From contig JAYZBC010000032.1 in NCBI GenBank assembly GCA_036339375.1, forward strand, positions 1 through 33,659: a stretch of 33,659 nt of DNA, in the 5' to 3' direction. The translations under genes were made by a program, and so were the position numbers. Positions 7,532 through 15,985 of this stretch are shown one piece after another. The notes beneath the pieces are model-generated. The model was given only the letters and a program-made list of their open reading frames with translations, did no database searches and had not been told where the DNA came from. Every line of letters begins with the position of its first letter. The stretch's first letter is position 1. Source of the stretch: JAYZBC01 sp036339375. GTDB taxonomy: Bacteria > Pseudomonadota > Alphaproteobacteria > MPNO01 > UBA2964.

Positions 7532-10057
7532 TTAATCATTTCTGAGGAAGGTAGCTGGTTTTTGTTTAAGTATTCCCCAAGTTCCAATGACAGAACCAAA
7601 AATGATTAATATTCCGGACAATATAGCCGTCATTAAAATAATCTCGAAATTGGGGGTCCAGCTGGCTCCCATTAATTGTGTAATAATAGCCCAACCTGCG
7701 ACCGAACCTAATATGGTTGAAAAACCTGAAATAAAAATTGTAAGAGATCCGTATTCCCATATCAGCGAAGTAAGCACGTCTCTCGGTCTAGCACCTAAGA
7801 CTTTAAATAAAACGGCTTCATGCTTACGCCGATGTTGTCCACTTGCAATCGAACTGGCAAGAACCAAACCTCCCGCTAAAACGGTTACACCTGCAATTGT
7901 TTGGACAGCCGCTGCAATTTTGCTCATCAGTTTTGCAATGGAATTTAAAATTTCACGAACACTAATTGTGTTAATGTTTGTGAAATGTTCTGTAACTGCT
8001 CGTTGTACGTCGCTTTCTAGATCGGGATTAATTTTTATCGCTGCAATATAAGTTTGCGGCGCTGTTTCAATTACACCCGGGGAAAAGATCATAACAAAAT
8101 TTACACGGAGTGTACGCCAATCAATCGCGCGCAAATTGGCAATCTTAGCTGTTAATGGACGCCCAAGGACATTGACGGTAATTGTATCACCGATGTCTAT
8201 CCCCATTCCAGCTGCGGCACGTGCGTCAAAGGAAACCAACGGTGGACCATGATAATCATCGCTCCACCAATTACCCTTAACAATTTTTGCTGTCTCTGGT
8301 TTGGTTGCTGACCAGGTTAAACCACGATCACTTCGGAGAACCCAAGCGACACTTGGGGATGTCTTGATGTTGGAAGAAGAAATTTTGTTGATATGAGTTA
8401 TTCTGCCCCTCAGGATAGGGACTCTGTCTATTTTTTTGATGTTTGTTAATTTGTGTATCACATTCTCAAATTCTGGTACTTGGGTAGGTTGTATGTCGAC
8501 AAAGTAGAAACTTGGCGCCTTGTTCGGCATATTTCTTAACATCTGATTTTCCAAATTCCCTTGCACAGCGACTACTGCAATAAGGGTGGAAAGGCTTAGT
8601 CCTAAAGATAAGACGATGTTTGTTGTTTGGTTTCCCCTCCTATAAATGTTTTTTATTGCAAACCTGAGGCTAGTAAATTTTGTGTTGGCAGCATAAGGCG
8701 CAATTTTTACTATAAATTTTCCCGCTGAATAAAATACGCCAAAAGCCACTAACACCCCTGTAACGAACCAAGCAGCTATTTTTAAGTCTTGAGCGTTGGC
8801 CATCGCTAAAACCACTATAGCAGCAATGCAAAACCCTAATAAAAGGTGTGTTGTCCATCCTATTTTGGTTCTTACAGGGTTTGTTAAATCCCTAAAAAGA
8901 TTTCCGGGAGAGATCACGCTTGCTCGTGCAAGCGGCCATAACGAGAAAATGGCTGCTACAAGGAGCCCGTAAATTCCTGCAAGGACAAGTGGTTTTGGAT
9001 AAAGCTTAACTTCCAATGACACCGGGAAAAATTCGGCGAGTGTGGTGGCTAGGGTTGCGGGAAGAATAGCTCCAATTGCCAATCCTAAAAAAATACTAAT
9101 TGCAGCTACCAAGGTGATTTCCGTTAACCAGACGGCAAAGACCTGTTTTCTTTTCGCTCCTAAACACTTTAGTGTTGCAATTATGTTGGTTTTTTTTGCT
9201 AAGTGCGCACGCACGCTATTACCAGCGCCTAAGCCGCCTATGAAAAGCGCGGTAAGCCCAACTAAAGTGATAAATTGGGTTATTCGGTTGATAAAGCGCT
9301 CTGTACTTGGGGCAGCGGCATTTCGGTCACGTACTCGCCAACCAGCGCTCGGAAAAGCTTTGGATAGACGGTTTTTAAAATCCTCTAAGTTGATCCTTTG
9401 GGGTAACTTTAAGCGATATTCGTAGTAAATTTGTGTTCCCGGCCTAACTAACCCAGTAGTGGAAAGGCTGTTGTCTGAGACTATAAAAGTTGGGCCCTGG
9501 GTTAGGGCGCGAAGGCTGTTATTTTGATCGGGTTTCGAGTAGACAAACGCTCTCACTCGGAATTGGGTATTACCAATTGATACGGTGTCATGAAGTTGGA
9601 GTTTTAATTTCTCCGCAATGCGTCGGTCTATTGCAGCACCCCAGGCGCCGTTATGGAATGAAAGGATTTCTCCTAAATCGGTGTTTGGTGTTAACTTTAT
9701 TCTGCCAAATAATGGATACCTCTCATCGATAGCTTTCAAATTAACAAGAGTAAATAAACCCCCCTTTTTTTCACGCGCCATTGAACGCATAGATGAAACG
9801 CGCGAAATTTCGGCGTGTTTTCTGAGCCATTTTAGTTGAATTTTTGTAACGGGTCTGTGGCTTACCCGGATAGATATATCTCCCCCTAAAATTTTTCGAC
9901 CGTCTGCGGCTATACCTGCAAGGATAGATTCAGAGAGAGATCCAATACCCGATATAGAGGCCACCCCCAGAATTACAGAGGCTATAAAAATTTTATAAGC
10001 CCCTAACCCGCCACGGATATCACGCATGGCGAGCCGAATTTCTAACGGCATTTTCAT
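7532..10057 (-). CDS. ybbP: ABC transporter permease, YbbP/FtsX-like
   Basis: The 841-residue inner-membrane protein begins with a cytoplasmic amphipathic segment and a membrane helix (~22-42), followed by a large MacB-like periplasmic domain. A first FtsX-type helix cluster lies at ~255-380, further helices at ~400-500, a second periplasmic part follows, and a C-terminal FtsX cluster at ~710-841 carries the EAVLFKVLGARPRDV coupling-helix region. Length and two-FtsX layout match YbbP. The ATG overlaps the stop of the ATPase gene in an ATGA, so the two are translationally coupled and form one exporter. Together with divergent tesA this reproduces the conserved ybbA-ybbP/tesA neighbourhood. The substrate is unknown; the family is suggested to extrude lipid-like or hydrophobic molecules. 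Confidence 0.9.
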   Translation of the reverse strand: MKMPLEIRLAMRDIRGGLGAYKIFIASVILGVASISGIGSLSESILAGIAADGRKILGGDISIRVSHRPVTKIQLKWLRKHAEISRVSSMRSMAREKKGGLFTLVNLKAIDERYPLFGRIKLTPNTDLGEILSFHNGAWGAAIDRRIAEKLKLQLHDTVSIGNTQFRVRAFVYSKPDQNNSLRALTQGPTFIVSDNSLSTTGLVRPGTQIYYEYRLKLPQRINLEDFKNRLSKAFPSAGWRVRDRNAAAPSTERFINRITQFITLVGLTALFIGGLGAGNSVRAHLAKKTNIIATLKCLGAKRKQVFAVWLTEITLVAAISIFLGLAIGAILPATLATTLAEFFPVSLEVKLYPKPLVLAGIYGLLVAAIFSLWPLARASVISPGNLFRDLTNPVRTKIGWTTHLLLGFCIAAIVVLAMANAQDLKIAAWFVTGVLVAFGVFYSAGKFIVKIAPYAANTKFTSLRFAIKNIYRRGNQTTNIVLSLGLSLSTLIAVVAVQGNLENQMLRNMPNKAPSFYFVDIQPTQVPEFENVIHKLTNIKKIDRVPILRGRITHINKISSSNIKTSPSVAWVLRSDRGLTWSATKPETAKIVKGNWWSDDYHGPPLVSFDARAAAGMGIDIGDTITVNVLGRPLTAKIANLRAIDWRTLRVNFVMIFSPGVIETAPQTYIAAIKINPDLESDVQRAVTEHFTNINTISVREILNSIAKLMSKIAAAVQTIAGVTVLAGGLVLASSIASGQHRRKHEAVLFKVLGARPRDVLTSLIWEYGSLTIFISGFSTILGSVAGWAIITQLMGASWTPNFEIILMTAILSGILIIFGSVIGTWGILKQKPATFLRND

Positions 10058-10764
10058 GGTATAGTTCTTTTTTGAATTTGCCCGTCAGAAATCTGAATTT
10101 CACGGTTGCATTTAGCGCCAATCATTACATCGTGTGTAATTAGAAATAAAGTAGTACCCTGTTGCTCCGCCAATTCAAAAAGAAAGTTAATAACAACTTC
10201 ACTTGTTGCTGTGTCGAGATTTCCGGTGGGCTCATCGGCAAGTAGCAGTTTTGGTTTTGCAATGAAGGCCCTTGCAATGGCTACGCGCTGTTGTTCTCCG
10301 CCAGAAAGTTGTCCCGGGTAATGATTTATTCTTTTTGTCAAACCCACCGATTTTAGTGCTGTTTTTGCTTGAGAAAAGGCATCATCGCGTCCAGAAAATT
10401 CAAGTGGAAGGGCTACATTTTCAAGAGCTGACATAGTAGGAACAAGATGGAAGTTCTGAAAAACAATTCCGACATTTTCTCGCCGGAATTCTGAAAGTTC
10501 GTCCTCATCTAGGGTGTTTAACTTTACTCCATTGACACGGGCTAAACCGGAAGATGGTTTTTCCAATCCTGCGATTACCATTAACAAAGAAGTTTTTCCT
10601 GACCCTGATGGGCCAACAACACTTATTGTTTCTCCTGATGCTACACTCAGGTCAAGTTCTCTTAAAATGTTGACTGGCCCGGCGGGACCCTCCAGCGTAA
10701 GAGAAACTTTTTCTAATTTAATTATTGAGTTTTCAAATAATGGGTTAGGCAAGGGTAAAACCAA
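10054..10764 (-). CDS. ybbA: ABC transporter ATP-binding protein, YbbA/LolD-like
   Basis: The 236-residue ATPase has all ABC motifs: Walker A GPSGSGKTS (51-59), Q-loop Gln103, signature LSGGEQQR (153-160), Walker B LLLADEPT (173-180) and H-loop His201. It belongs to the MacB/LolD/FtsE branch that works with FtsX-type permeases, and its stop overlaps ybbP by 4 nt. The start is uncertain. The frame is closed 18 nt upstream, no ATG is available, and the TTG at 10764 or the TTG four codons later are the candidates, both with weak ribosome sites. It is divergent from tesA with only 32 nt between starts, so promoters must overlap. Confidence 0.92.
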   Translation of the reverse strand: MVLPLPNPLFENSIIKLEKVSLTLEGPAGPVNILRELDLSVASGETISVVGPSGSGKTSLLMVIAGLEKPSSGLARVNGVKLNTLDEDELSEFRRENVGIVFQNFHLVPTMSALENVALPLEFSGRDDAFSQAKTALKSVGLTKRINHYPGQLSGGEQQRVAIARAFIAKPKLLLADEPTGNLDTATSEVVINFLFELAEQQGTTLFLITHDVMIGAKCNREIQISDGQIQKRTIP

Positions 10765-10796
10765 TTGTTGAATATGAAATTTTCAAAGGCAAAATT

Positions 10797-11471
10797 ATGA
10801 TAAAGTTAGCATGTGACAGATATGTCCTATTTTTTTGGTTTTGCAAGACCTTTTGTCTTCTGACATTTATCTTCCTTTTCCTGGGCATGACCTTTTTAAA
10901 GGCGGATGCCAAAGATCGTTTCCGTTTGTTGGTGTTTGGAGACAGTTTGACAGCAGGTTTCGGTTTGTTACCTCAATATTCATTTCCTGCACGGCTTGAG
11001 GCTCGTTTAAAAACCCAAGGCTTTAATGTCAAAGTACTTAACGGGGGAGTTTCGGGTGACACAAGTGCAAGGGGTATGGCCCGATTGAGTTGGGCACTAA
11101 AAGAAAAGCCTCATTATGTAATTCTCGAGCTTGGAGCCAATGATGGTTTGAGGGGGCTTGATCCCGTTGCTATGCGTTCAAATTTAAACGCTATAATTAT
11201 CAGGTTAAAAAGGGCAAATATACCGCTTTTGTTAACAGGGATGAAAGCTCCTCCAAATTTAGGAAGTAAATATATCCAAAAATTTAACCGAGTTTTCCCA
11301 GAGCTCGCTTTAAAGCATGGAATACTTTTTTATCCATTCTTTCTCCGAGGGGTAGCTGCTAAGCAAAAACTTAATCTAAGAGATGGAATTCATCCTAACA
11401 AAAAGGGTGTAGAGGTGATAGTTGACGGCATTATGCCATTTGTGGTCCGTTTATTATCCAAAAAACATTGA
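10797..11471 (+). CDS. tesA: TesA-like arylesterase / GDSL (SGNH) lysophospholipase-thioesterase
   Basis: The 224-residue protein has an N-terminal hydrophobic segment (~10-32) ending near ADAKD, consistent with a signal peptide and periplasmic location. The SGNH blocks are complete: GDS with Ser50 (block I), the Gly of NGGVSGDT (block II), Asn115 in GANDGLRG (block III), and Asp196-x2-His199 in DGIHPNKKG (block V). The family hydrolyses thioesters, lysophospholipids and aryl esters. Location next to the divergent ybbA-ybbP exporter is the classical arrangement in proteobacteria and supports the name. A FIST gene follows after 32 nt on the same strand. Confidence 0.92.
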   Translation: MIKLACDRYVLFFWFCKTFCLLTFIFLFLGMTFLKADAKDRFRLLVFGDSLTAGFGLLPQYSFPARLEARLKTQGFNVKVLNGGVSGDTSARGMARLSWALKEKPHYVILELGANDGLRGLDPVAMRSNLNAIIIRLKRANIPLLLTGMKAPPNLGSKYIQKFNRVFPELALKHGILFYPFFLRGVAAKQKLNLRDGIHPNKKGVEVIVDGIMPFVVRLLSKKH

Positions 11472-11503
11472 ACATAAAATTATTTGTTTCCTAAGGGTAT
11501 AAA

Positions 11504-12625
11504 ATGACAAAAAGCTTTTCCGTGGCACATGCTGCTGGGGGTGATTGGAAAGAAATGACCGAAGCATGCCTTCTTAGTCTTGGTAAGCTTCATGAGGGAG
11601 TCAATTTGGGGTTCTTGTACGTTTCTGACTCTTTGGATGAAGATGTAAGGATGATACTCAAACGCCTTCGTGAGGCTACGCGCGTTCATAACTGGGTGGG
11701 TACGATTGGTTTTGGTGTCTGCGTGGCTGGCTCAGAATTTTTTGATCTGCCAGCTATGGCGATTATGGTTGGTACTGTGCCGCGTGACAGTTTTTGTATT
11801 TTGCCCCCTATTTCGCCGGAAGACCGAGATTTACCAAATGATGTACTCGAATGGTCGCGGAAAAATAACCCCGTTTTAGGGGTAGTTCATGCTGATCCAA
11901 GGGTTCCTGGTTTGGAAAAGGTATTTTCACGTATCCAGGGTCAGACACACTGTTTTTTAGTTGGGGGTCTTACCGCATCCCGAGGAGCATTGGATCAGGT
12001 GGCAGATGAGGTAACTGATGGCGGGGTATCCGGGGTTTTGTTCGGCGGGGAAATTAGCGCTGTAACAGGTTTAACACAAGGCTGTTCGCCGATAGGACCC
12101 GTACACGACATAACACGCTGCAAAGACAACCTAGTTCTTTCAATTGATAATCGTCCAGCTTTTGAAGTGTTTGAGGAAGATATAGGGGAATTGTTGGCCC
12201 GTGACCTTAGTAAAGTTAATGGATACATCCATGCGGCAATGCCTATTAAGGGTTCCGATACTGGTGATTATTTGGTTAGGAATTTACTTGGTATTTATCC
12301 GGCAAAGGGATGGCTTGCAATTGGCGAGAGAGTGGCCGTTGGAGATAAATTAATTTTCGTTCGAAGGGACGGTACGAGCGCGATGGCTGACCTCAAGAGG
12401 ATGGTCTCAGATGTGAAACGACGTGCGGAAACCACTCCAAAAGCTGCATTTTATTTTTCTTGTATAGCGCGGGGCCCCAATCTTTTTGGCAAGGGGTCAG
12501 TGGAACTCAGTACAATTTCGGAAGTGTTGGGCAAAGAAATTCCCTTAATTGGATTTTTTGCTAACGGCGAAATCTCAAACAGCCGTCTTTACGGTTACAC
12601 TGGTGTCCTGTCGTTGCTCTTGTGA
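11504..12625 (+). CDS. FIST (N and C) domain protein, stand-alone sensor
   Basis: The 373-residue protein has a FIST_N domain (about 25-220: LGFLYVSDSLDEDV, a GTIGFGVCV segment and VSGVLFGGEI) and a FIST_C domain (about 225-370: RPAFEVFEEDIGELL, then FSCIARGPNLFGKGSVELSTI). FIST modules are predicted small-ligand sensors usually linked to kinase, cyclase or chemotaxis outputs; here no output domain is attached and no signal peptide is seen. TAAGGG lies before the ATG. The TGA overlaps the GTG start of thpR in a GTGA, giving tight coupling. It likely belongs to a tesA-FIST-thpR transcript. The ligand and output are unknown. Confidence 0.85.
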   Translation: MTKSFSVAHAAGGDWKEMTEACLLSLGKLHEGVNLGFLYVSDSLDEDVRMILKRLREATRVHNWVGTIGFGVCVAGSEFFDLPAMAIMVGTVPRDSFCILPPISPEDRDLPNDVLEWSRKNNPVLGVVHADPRVPGLEKVFSRIQGQTHCFLVGGLTASRGALDQVADEVTDGGVSGVLFGGEISAVTGLTQGCSPIGPVHDITRCKDNLVLSIDNRPAFEVFEEDIGELLARDLSKVNGYIHAAMPIKGSDTGDYLVRNLLGIYPAKGWLAIGERVAVGDKLIFVRRDGTSAMADLKRMVSDVKRRAETTPKAAFYFSCIARGPNLFGKGSVELSTISEVLGKEIPLIGFFANGEISNSRLYGYTGVLSLLL

Positions 12626-13170
12626 TCCGTTTGTTTGTAGGGATAGCGCTACCCAAACCTCAAGGGGATAGGCTGGCATCACTTTGTATTGGTGTTAAGG
12701 GGGCAAGGTGGGTGGATCAACAAAACTTCCATATAACACTTCGCTTTATAGGTGATGTTCAAGAACCTGGGGTCGAAGAAATAATTGGAGAATTAACTAG
12801 AATTGATTGGCCACCCTTTTTTGTAACCTTAAGTGGCGTCGGTCATTTTGGATCGCGAAAAAAAGTCCGTGCTTTGTGGGCTGGGGTTCAATCTGATCCT
12901 CACCTATTTGACCTCCATTCTAAGATTGAAGCCGCACTTATCAAGTGTGATATAAAATCAGAAGGCAAACGCTTTATTCCACATGTTACATTAGCCCGGT
13001 TAAAGAATGTCCAGCCAAAATATACAAAAGACTGGATTTTGCGACATAACCTTTTTTGTGTTGACAAGTTTTTAGCGGAAGAAATTACCCTGTTTGAAAG
13101 CCACCGGACGAATGCTGGTTCAATTTATATACCTCTTTGTATATTTCCCGGCAGAGAGTTTAATGTATGA
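12622..13170 (+). CDS. thpR: RNA 2',3'-cyclic phosphodiesterase (2H family)
   Basis: The 182-residue 2H phosphoesterase begins IRLFVGIALP, as typical for ThpR/LigT. The two catalytic HxTx motifs are HITL (His37, Thr39) and HVTL (His121, Thr123), both intact and at the usual spacing; ESH and the C-terminal end also match. The enzyme opens 2',3'-cyclic phosphates on RNA and can ligate tRNA halves in vitro. GTG at 12622 overlaps the FIST stop by 4 nt, so translation is coupled to that gene. The next gene is 118 nt away and may have its own promoter. Confidence 0.92.
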   Translation: MIRLFVGIALPKPQGDRLASLCIGVKGARWVDQQNFHITLRFIGDVQEPGVEEIIGELTRIDWPPFFVTLSGVGHFGSRKKVRALWAGVQSDPHLFDLHSKIEAALIKCDIKSEGKRFIPHVTLARLKNVQPKYTKDWILRHNLFCVDKFLAEEITLFESHRTNAGSIYIPLCIFPGREFNV

Positions 13171-13173
13171 TCG

Positions 13174-13182
13174 TGTATAAAA
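13174..13182 (+). promoter_or_regulatory. Possible -10 element before the Asp-box gene
   Basis: TG followed by TATAAA (13176-13181) just after the thpR stop, in the same form as before the HtrA gene. It would leave a leader of about 100 nt. No -35 is visible, so support is weak. Confidence 0.25.
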
Positions 13183-13288
13183 AAGGTTTGAAGTGTCTCT
13201 ATACCGCCGGGTTTATTTCAATTTTGAGTGCTGAGTATTTTATGAAATTATTTATACAAATCTTTGAGGAGAAGGGTGCAAAACACTT

Positions 13289-14362
13289 ATGAGCGAAACA
13301 CTTAAATATTACATAGCCTTTAATAATGGGTTGAAAGTAATGCGTGGCAAAGAGGCGGCTTTTACTGAGGTAGGGGAATTTTTCCACGGCAAGACTTTGG
13401 AACATTTGATGGGTTGCCACCAAAACCCCGAAATTGTGTTTGCCGCGGTGGCGTTTGATGGCGGATACCGGACCGAAGACGGGGGGAGAAGCTGGCAAAA
13501 AGTACTTGAAGGTGATGTACGTACATTCACGGTTGATCCTCATGATGAGCGTGTGGTTTACGCTGGGATTGGCCCAATTCGCTTACTTCGTAGCGAGGAC
13601 AAAGGAATTTCTTGGGAGCCTTTGGATAATTTTCTGAATTTGCCAGAAAAAGTAAAACAACAATGGAGTGTACCGCCTGACTATCGCAATGTAGTGCCAC
13701 CGCATGTTAGGCACATTTTTATACATCCTGATGATCAAAATCTGATTTATGTAGCCCTTGAACATGGTGGAATCCTTTTGAGCCGGGATCGCGGTCAAAG
13801 CTGGGAGGACGTAAGTGCTGGGATAGATTATCTTGATATGCATATGCTTAAAAATCTCCCAGGCGACAAAGACCACTATTTTGTTTCCTCCGCTCGAGGA
13901 TTTTTTAAAACGGAAAACGGAGGTCAAAAATGGCAACGCGTCGAGACGGGAATGCCTTGGGCTTATACTGAATATTATAGCTATTCTCATGAGTGGCTTT
14001 TTTGTAATAATGGTTCTTTGCGTATGGTTCTTGGTGGCGCTAAGGGATCCCCTGGTATTTGGCGCCGAGAAAATATTAAACCAGGTGGTCACATTCTTAT
14101 CAGCGACGATAAAGGCTTAAACTGGCATTCAGTGTCGAACCTACCCGATAATATGCCTTGGGTCCCCTGGGTTTTGCTTCATCATCCAACGGAGCCAAAA
14201 ACAATTTTTGCGGGTATGGGGGACGGTGCGCGCGGTTTTGGGTTTGATCCAAATGAAAGAGGCGAAGGGGGTTTTTATACCTCTTCTGACCAAGGCGATA
14301 CCTGGGAATGTGTTTTATCCGGTTTGCCATCTGTTCTTACAGCATGGGTGACTGCCAGTTAA
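13289..14362 (+). CDS. Asp-box (BNR) repeat beta-propeller protein
   Basis: The 357-residue protein carries six Asp-box motifs (S/T-x-D-x-G-x-x-W type): TEDGGRSW (62-69), SEDKGISW (102-109), SRDRGQSW (165-172), TENGGQKW (208-215), SDDKGLNW (272-279) and SSDQGDTW (332-339). This indicates a six- or seven-bladed propeller of the sialidase/VPS10/Ycf48-like fold. There is no signal peptide or membrane segment, unlike most secreted Asp-box proteins, so it is probably cytoplasmic. Catalytic residues of a sialidase cannot be recognised, so a binding or assembly role is more likely. It lies between thpR and a uracil-DNA glycosylase-like gene with no obvious functional link. Confidence 0.85.
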   Translation: MSETLKYYIAFNNGLKVMRGKEAAFTEVGEFFHGKTLEHLMGCHQNPEIVFAAVAFDGGYRTEDGGRSWQKVLEGDVRTFTVDPHDERVVYAGIGPIRLLRSEDKGISWEPLDNFLNLPEKVKQQWSVPPDYRNVVPPHVRHIFIHPDDQNLIYVALEHGGILLSRDRGQSWEDVSAGIDYLDMHMLKNLPGDKDHYFVSSARGFFKTENGGQKWQRVETGMPWAYTEYYSYSHEWLFCNNGSLRMVLGGAKGSPGIWRRENIKPGGHILISDDKGLNWHSVSNLPDNMPWVPWVLLHHPTEPKTIFAGMGDGARGFGFDPNERGEGGFYTSSDQGDTWECVLSGLPSVLTAWVTAS

Positions 14363-14429
14363 ATTTTTTTCCTTTAATTTTGTTTATAGTTTTAAAATCA
14401 TTCATTTACTTTATGTATGAAGGTAAGAG

Positions 14430-15032
14430 ATGGAATTTATGGACGATGCATTTCATAAACTCCTGAGAAACGTAAAACAATGCACACACTGCCGGTTACA
14501 TCTCCCAGACGGTTCACACCCAGTCGTTGTAGCTACAAAAAGTGCTCGCGTAGCAATTATTGGTCAGGCCCCTGGTAAAAAAGTGAACGTCTCAGGAATA
14601 CCTTGGGATGATGCGAGTGGAAAAAGATTGCGTAGTTGGCTCAAACTTGACCCAAATCAATTTTACGATTCTTCCCAAATTGCAATGATTCCCATGGGTT
14701 TTTGTTTTCCGGGAATAAACCCTCGAGGTGGAGATAATCCACCGCGCCCCGAGTGTGCACCTCTTTGGCATTCTAAAATCTTAGATGCTCTTACTAAAAT
14801 TGAATTAACTCTCCTTGTAGGACGATACTCACAGCGTTATTACTTGGCTGAAAGCCAAACCATGACACAAATAATTCGTGATTTTAGAAAATACCGGCCA
14901 AAATTTTTTCCCTTACCGCATCCAAGCTGGCGAACGATAGGATGGGAAAAGAACAATCCTTGGTTTATTAGGGATGTCATTCCCGAACTCAGAAAGGTCG
15001 TTCACCGTATTTTAAACGGGAACCGTGTCTGA
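14430..15032 (+). CDS. Uracil-DNA glycosylase superfamily protein, probable [4Fe-4S] type
   Basis: The 200-residue protein has the UDG-fold motifs GQAPG (45-49) and HPS (164-166). Four cysteines, C18-x2-C21 and C92-x16-C109, are arranged like the [4Fe-4S] ligands of family 4/5 uracil-DNA glycosylases, so a cluster is likely. The family removes uracil or related bases from DNA, but members of this particular branch (with MGFCFPGINPRGGD) are poorly characterised and could act on other substrates. AAGGTAAGAG precedes the ATG. The TGA overlaps the ATG of the next EamA gene by one base, so the two are co-translated although their functions seem unrelated. Confidence 0.8.
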   Translation: MEFMDDAFHKLLRNVKQCTHCRLHLPDGSHPVVVATKSARVAIIGQAPGKKVNVSGIPWDDASGKRLRSWLKLDPNQFYDSSQIAMIPMGFCFPGINPRGGDNPPRPECAPLWHSKILDALTKIELTLLVGRYSQRYYLAESQTMTQIIRDFRKYRPKFFPLPHPSWRTIGWEKNNPWFIRDVIPELRKVVHRILNGNRV

Positions 15033-15955
15033 TGGGTTGGATAAAAAGAGCGATAGTTGTTTTTGAAAACTTGCCATCATCTTCTCGTGGTATTTTTTGG
15101 ATGATTTTTGCTACTGGTTTTTATGCTTTGACCTACGCAGTTGTAAGATATCTTTCTAATGATTTTGGTATTTTACAGCTTGTTTTTTTCCGTTCCATTA
15201 TTGGTGTGGTTCTTATGTTGCCGTGGTTAATCAACTCAGGAATTGGTGTTCTTAAGACACAGCACTTTACATCCTACAGTATACGGTCTCTTTTAAATTA
15301 CGGCGGGATGGTACTGCTAGTATTTGCACTTGCCAACATGCAGTTGCAGGATGTGACTGGTTTGATGTTTACAACACCCCTTTTTACAGTTTTATTTTTT
15401 GTACTTTTTCTTGGCGAGAAAGCCGGTCTGTATCGGTGGATAGCTCTCTTAATCGGTTTTCTGGGAACATTGATTATAATTCGCCCGGGCTTCCAGGAAG
15501 TCACCTGGGTAGCTCTAGGCGTATTAGGAACGAGTTGCGCCTACGCACTTGTTAACGTTTCAACTAAAACGCTTGCCCGGACGGACTCAGCCAACAAAAT
15601 TGTTTATTATGATTTTATTCTTATGTCTTTAATTGGCCTTGTCCCTGCAATATATTTTTGGCACGGGATAAAAATTGAGCATGTTTTATGGATAGCTGCA
15701 GTCGGGATTTTTAGCTCTTTAGCCCGTCAGTGTGTCATACGTGCACTCACGAATGGAGAGGCATCGATTGTGATGCCATTTAATTTTTTAAAACTACCAT
15801 TCACCGTTTGCTTGGGTTTTGTTTTCTTTGCTGAACACCCAGATCTTTGGACGGGTGTTGGAGCTTTAGTCATTTTTGTGAGTAATTACTATATTGTGCG
15901 TCGCGAGGCTATTTTCAAACCAATTGAAGCCAGCAAAACCACTCCTCCGATTTGA
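15032..15955 (+). CDS. DMT superfamily (EamA) transporter 1
   Basis: The 307-residue membrane protein has about ten helices forming two EamA halves. Family marks are FFRSIIGVVLMLPWL in helix 2, FTTPLFTVLFFVLFLGEKAGLYRW around helices 4-5, GTLIIIRPG, and the second-half FFAEHPDLWTGVGALVIF. EamA carriers export or import small metabolites across the inner membrane. It overlaps the glycosylase gene by 1 nt. It is the most divergent of the six EamA proteins in this window and the only one on the plus strand. It converges with the next EamA gene with 30 nt between the stops. Confidence 0.88.
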   Translation: MGWIKRAIVVFENLPSSSRGIFWMIFATGFYALTYAVVRYLSNDFGILQLVFFRSIIGVVLMLPWLINSGIGVLKTQHFTSYSIRSLLNYGGMVLLVFALANMQLQDVTGLMFTTPLFTVLFFVLFLGEKAGLYRWIALLIGFLGTLIIIRPGFQEVTWVALGVLGTSCAYALVNVSTKTLARTDSANKIVYYDFILMSLIGLVPAIYFWHGIKIEHVLWIAAVGIFSSLARQCVIRALTNGEASIVMPFNFLKLPFTVCLGFVFFAEHPDLWTGVGALVIFVSNYYIVRREAIFKPIEASKTTPPI

Positions 15956-15985
15956 GGACTACGAAAAATGTAAGATTGAAATTTG

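Noticed and set aside
7587..8051. Long open frames opposite real genes, for example 7587-8051 (+), 18384-18818 (-) and 1663-2106 (-).
   Set aside because: They lie antisense to genes with clear domain signatures and show no domain or ribosome site of their own.
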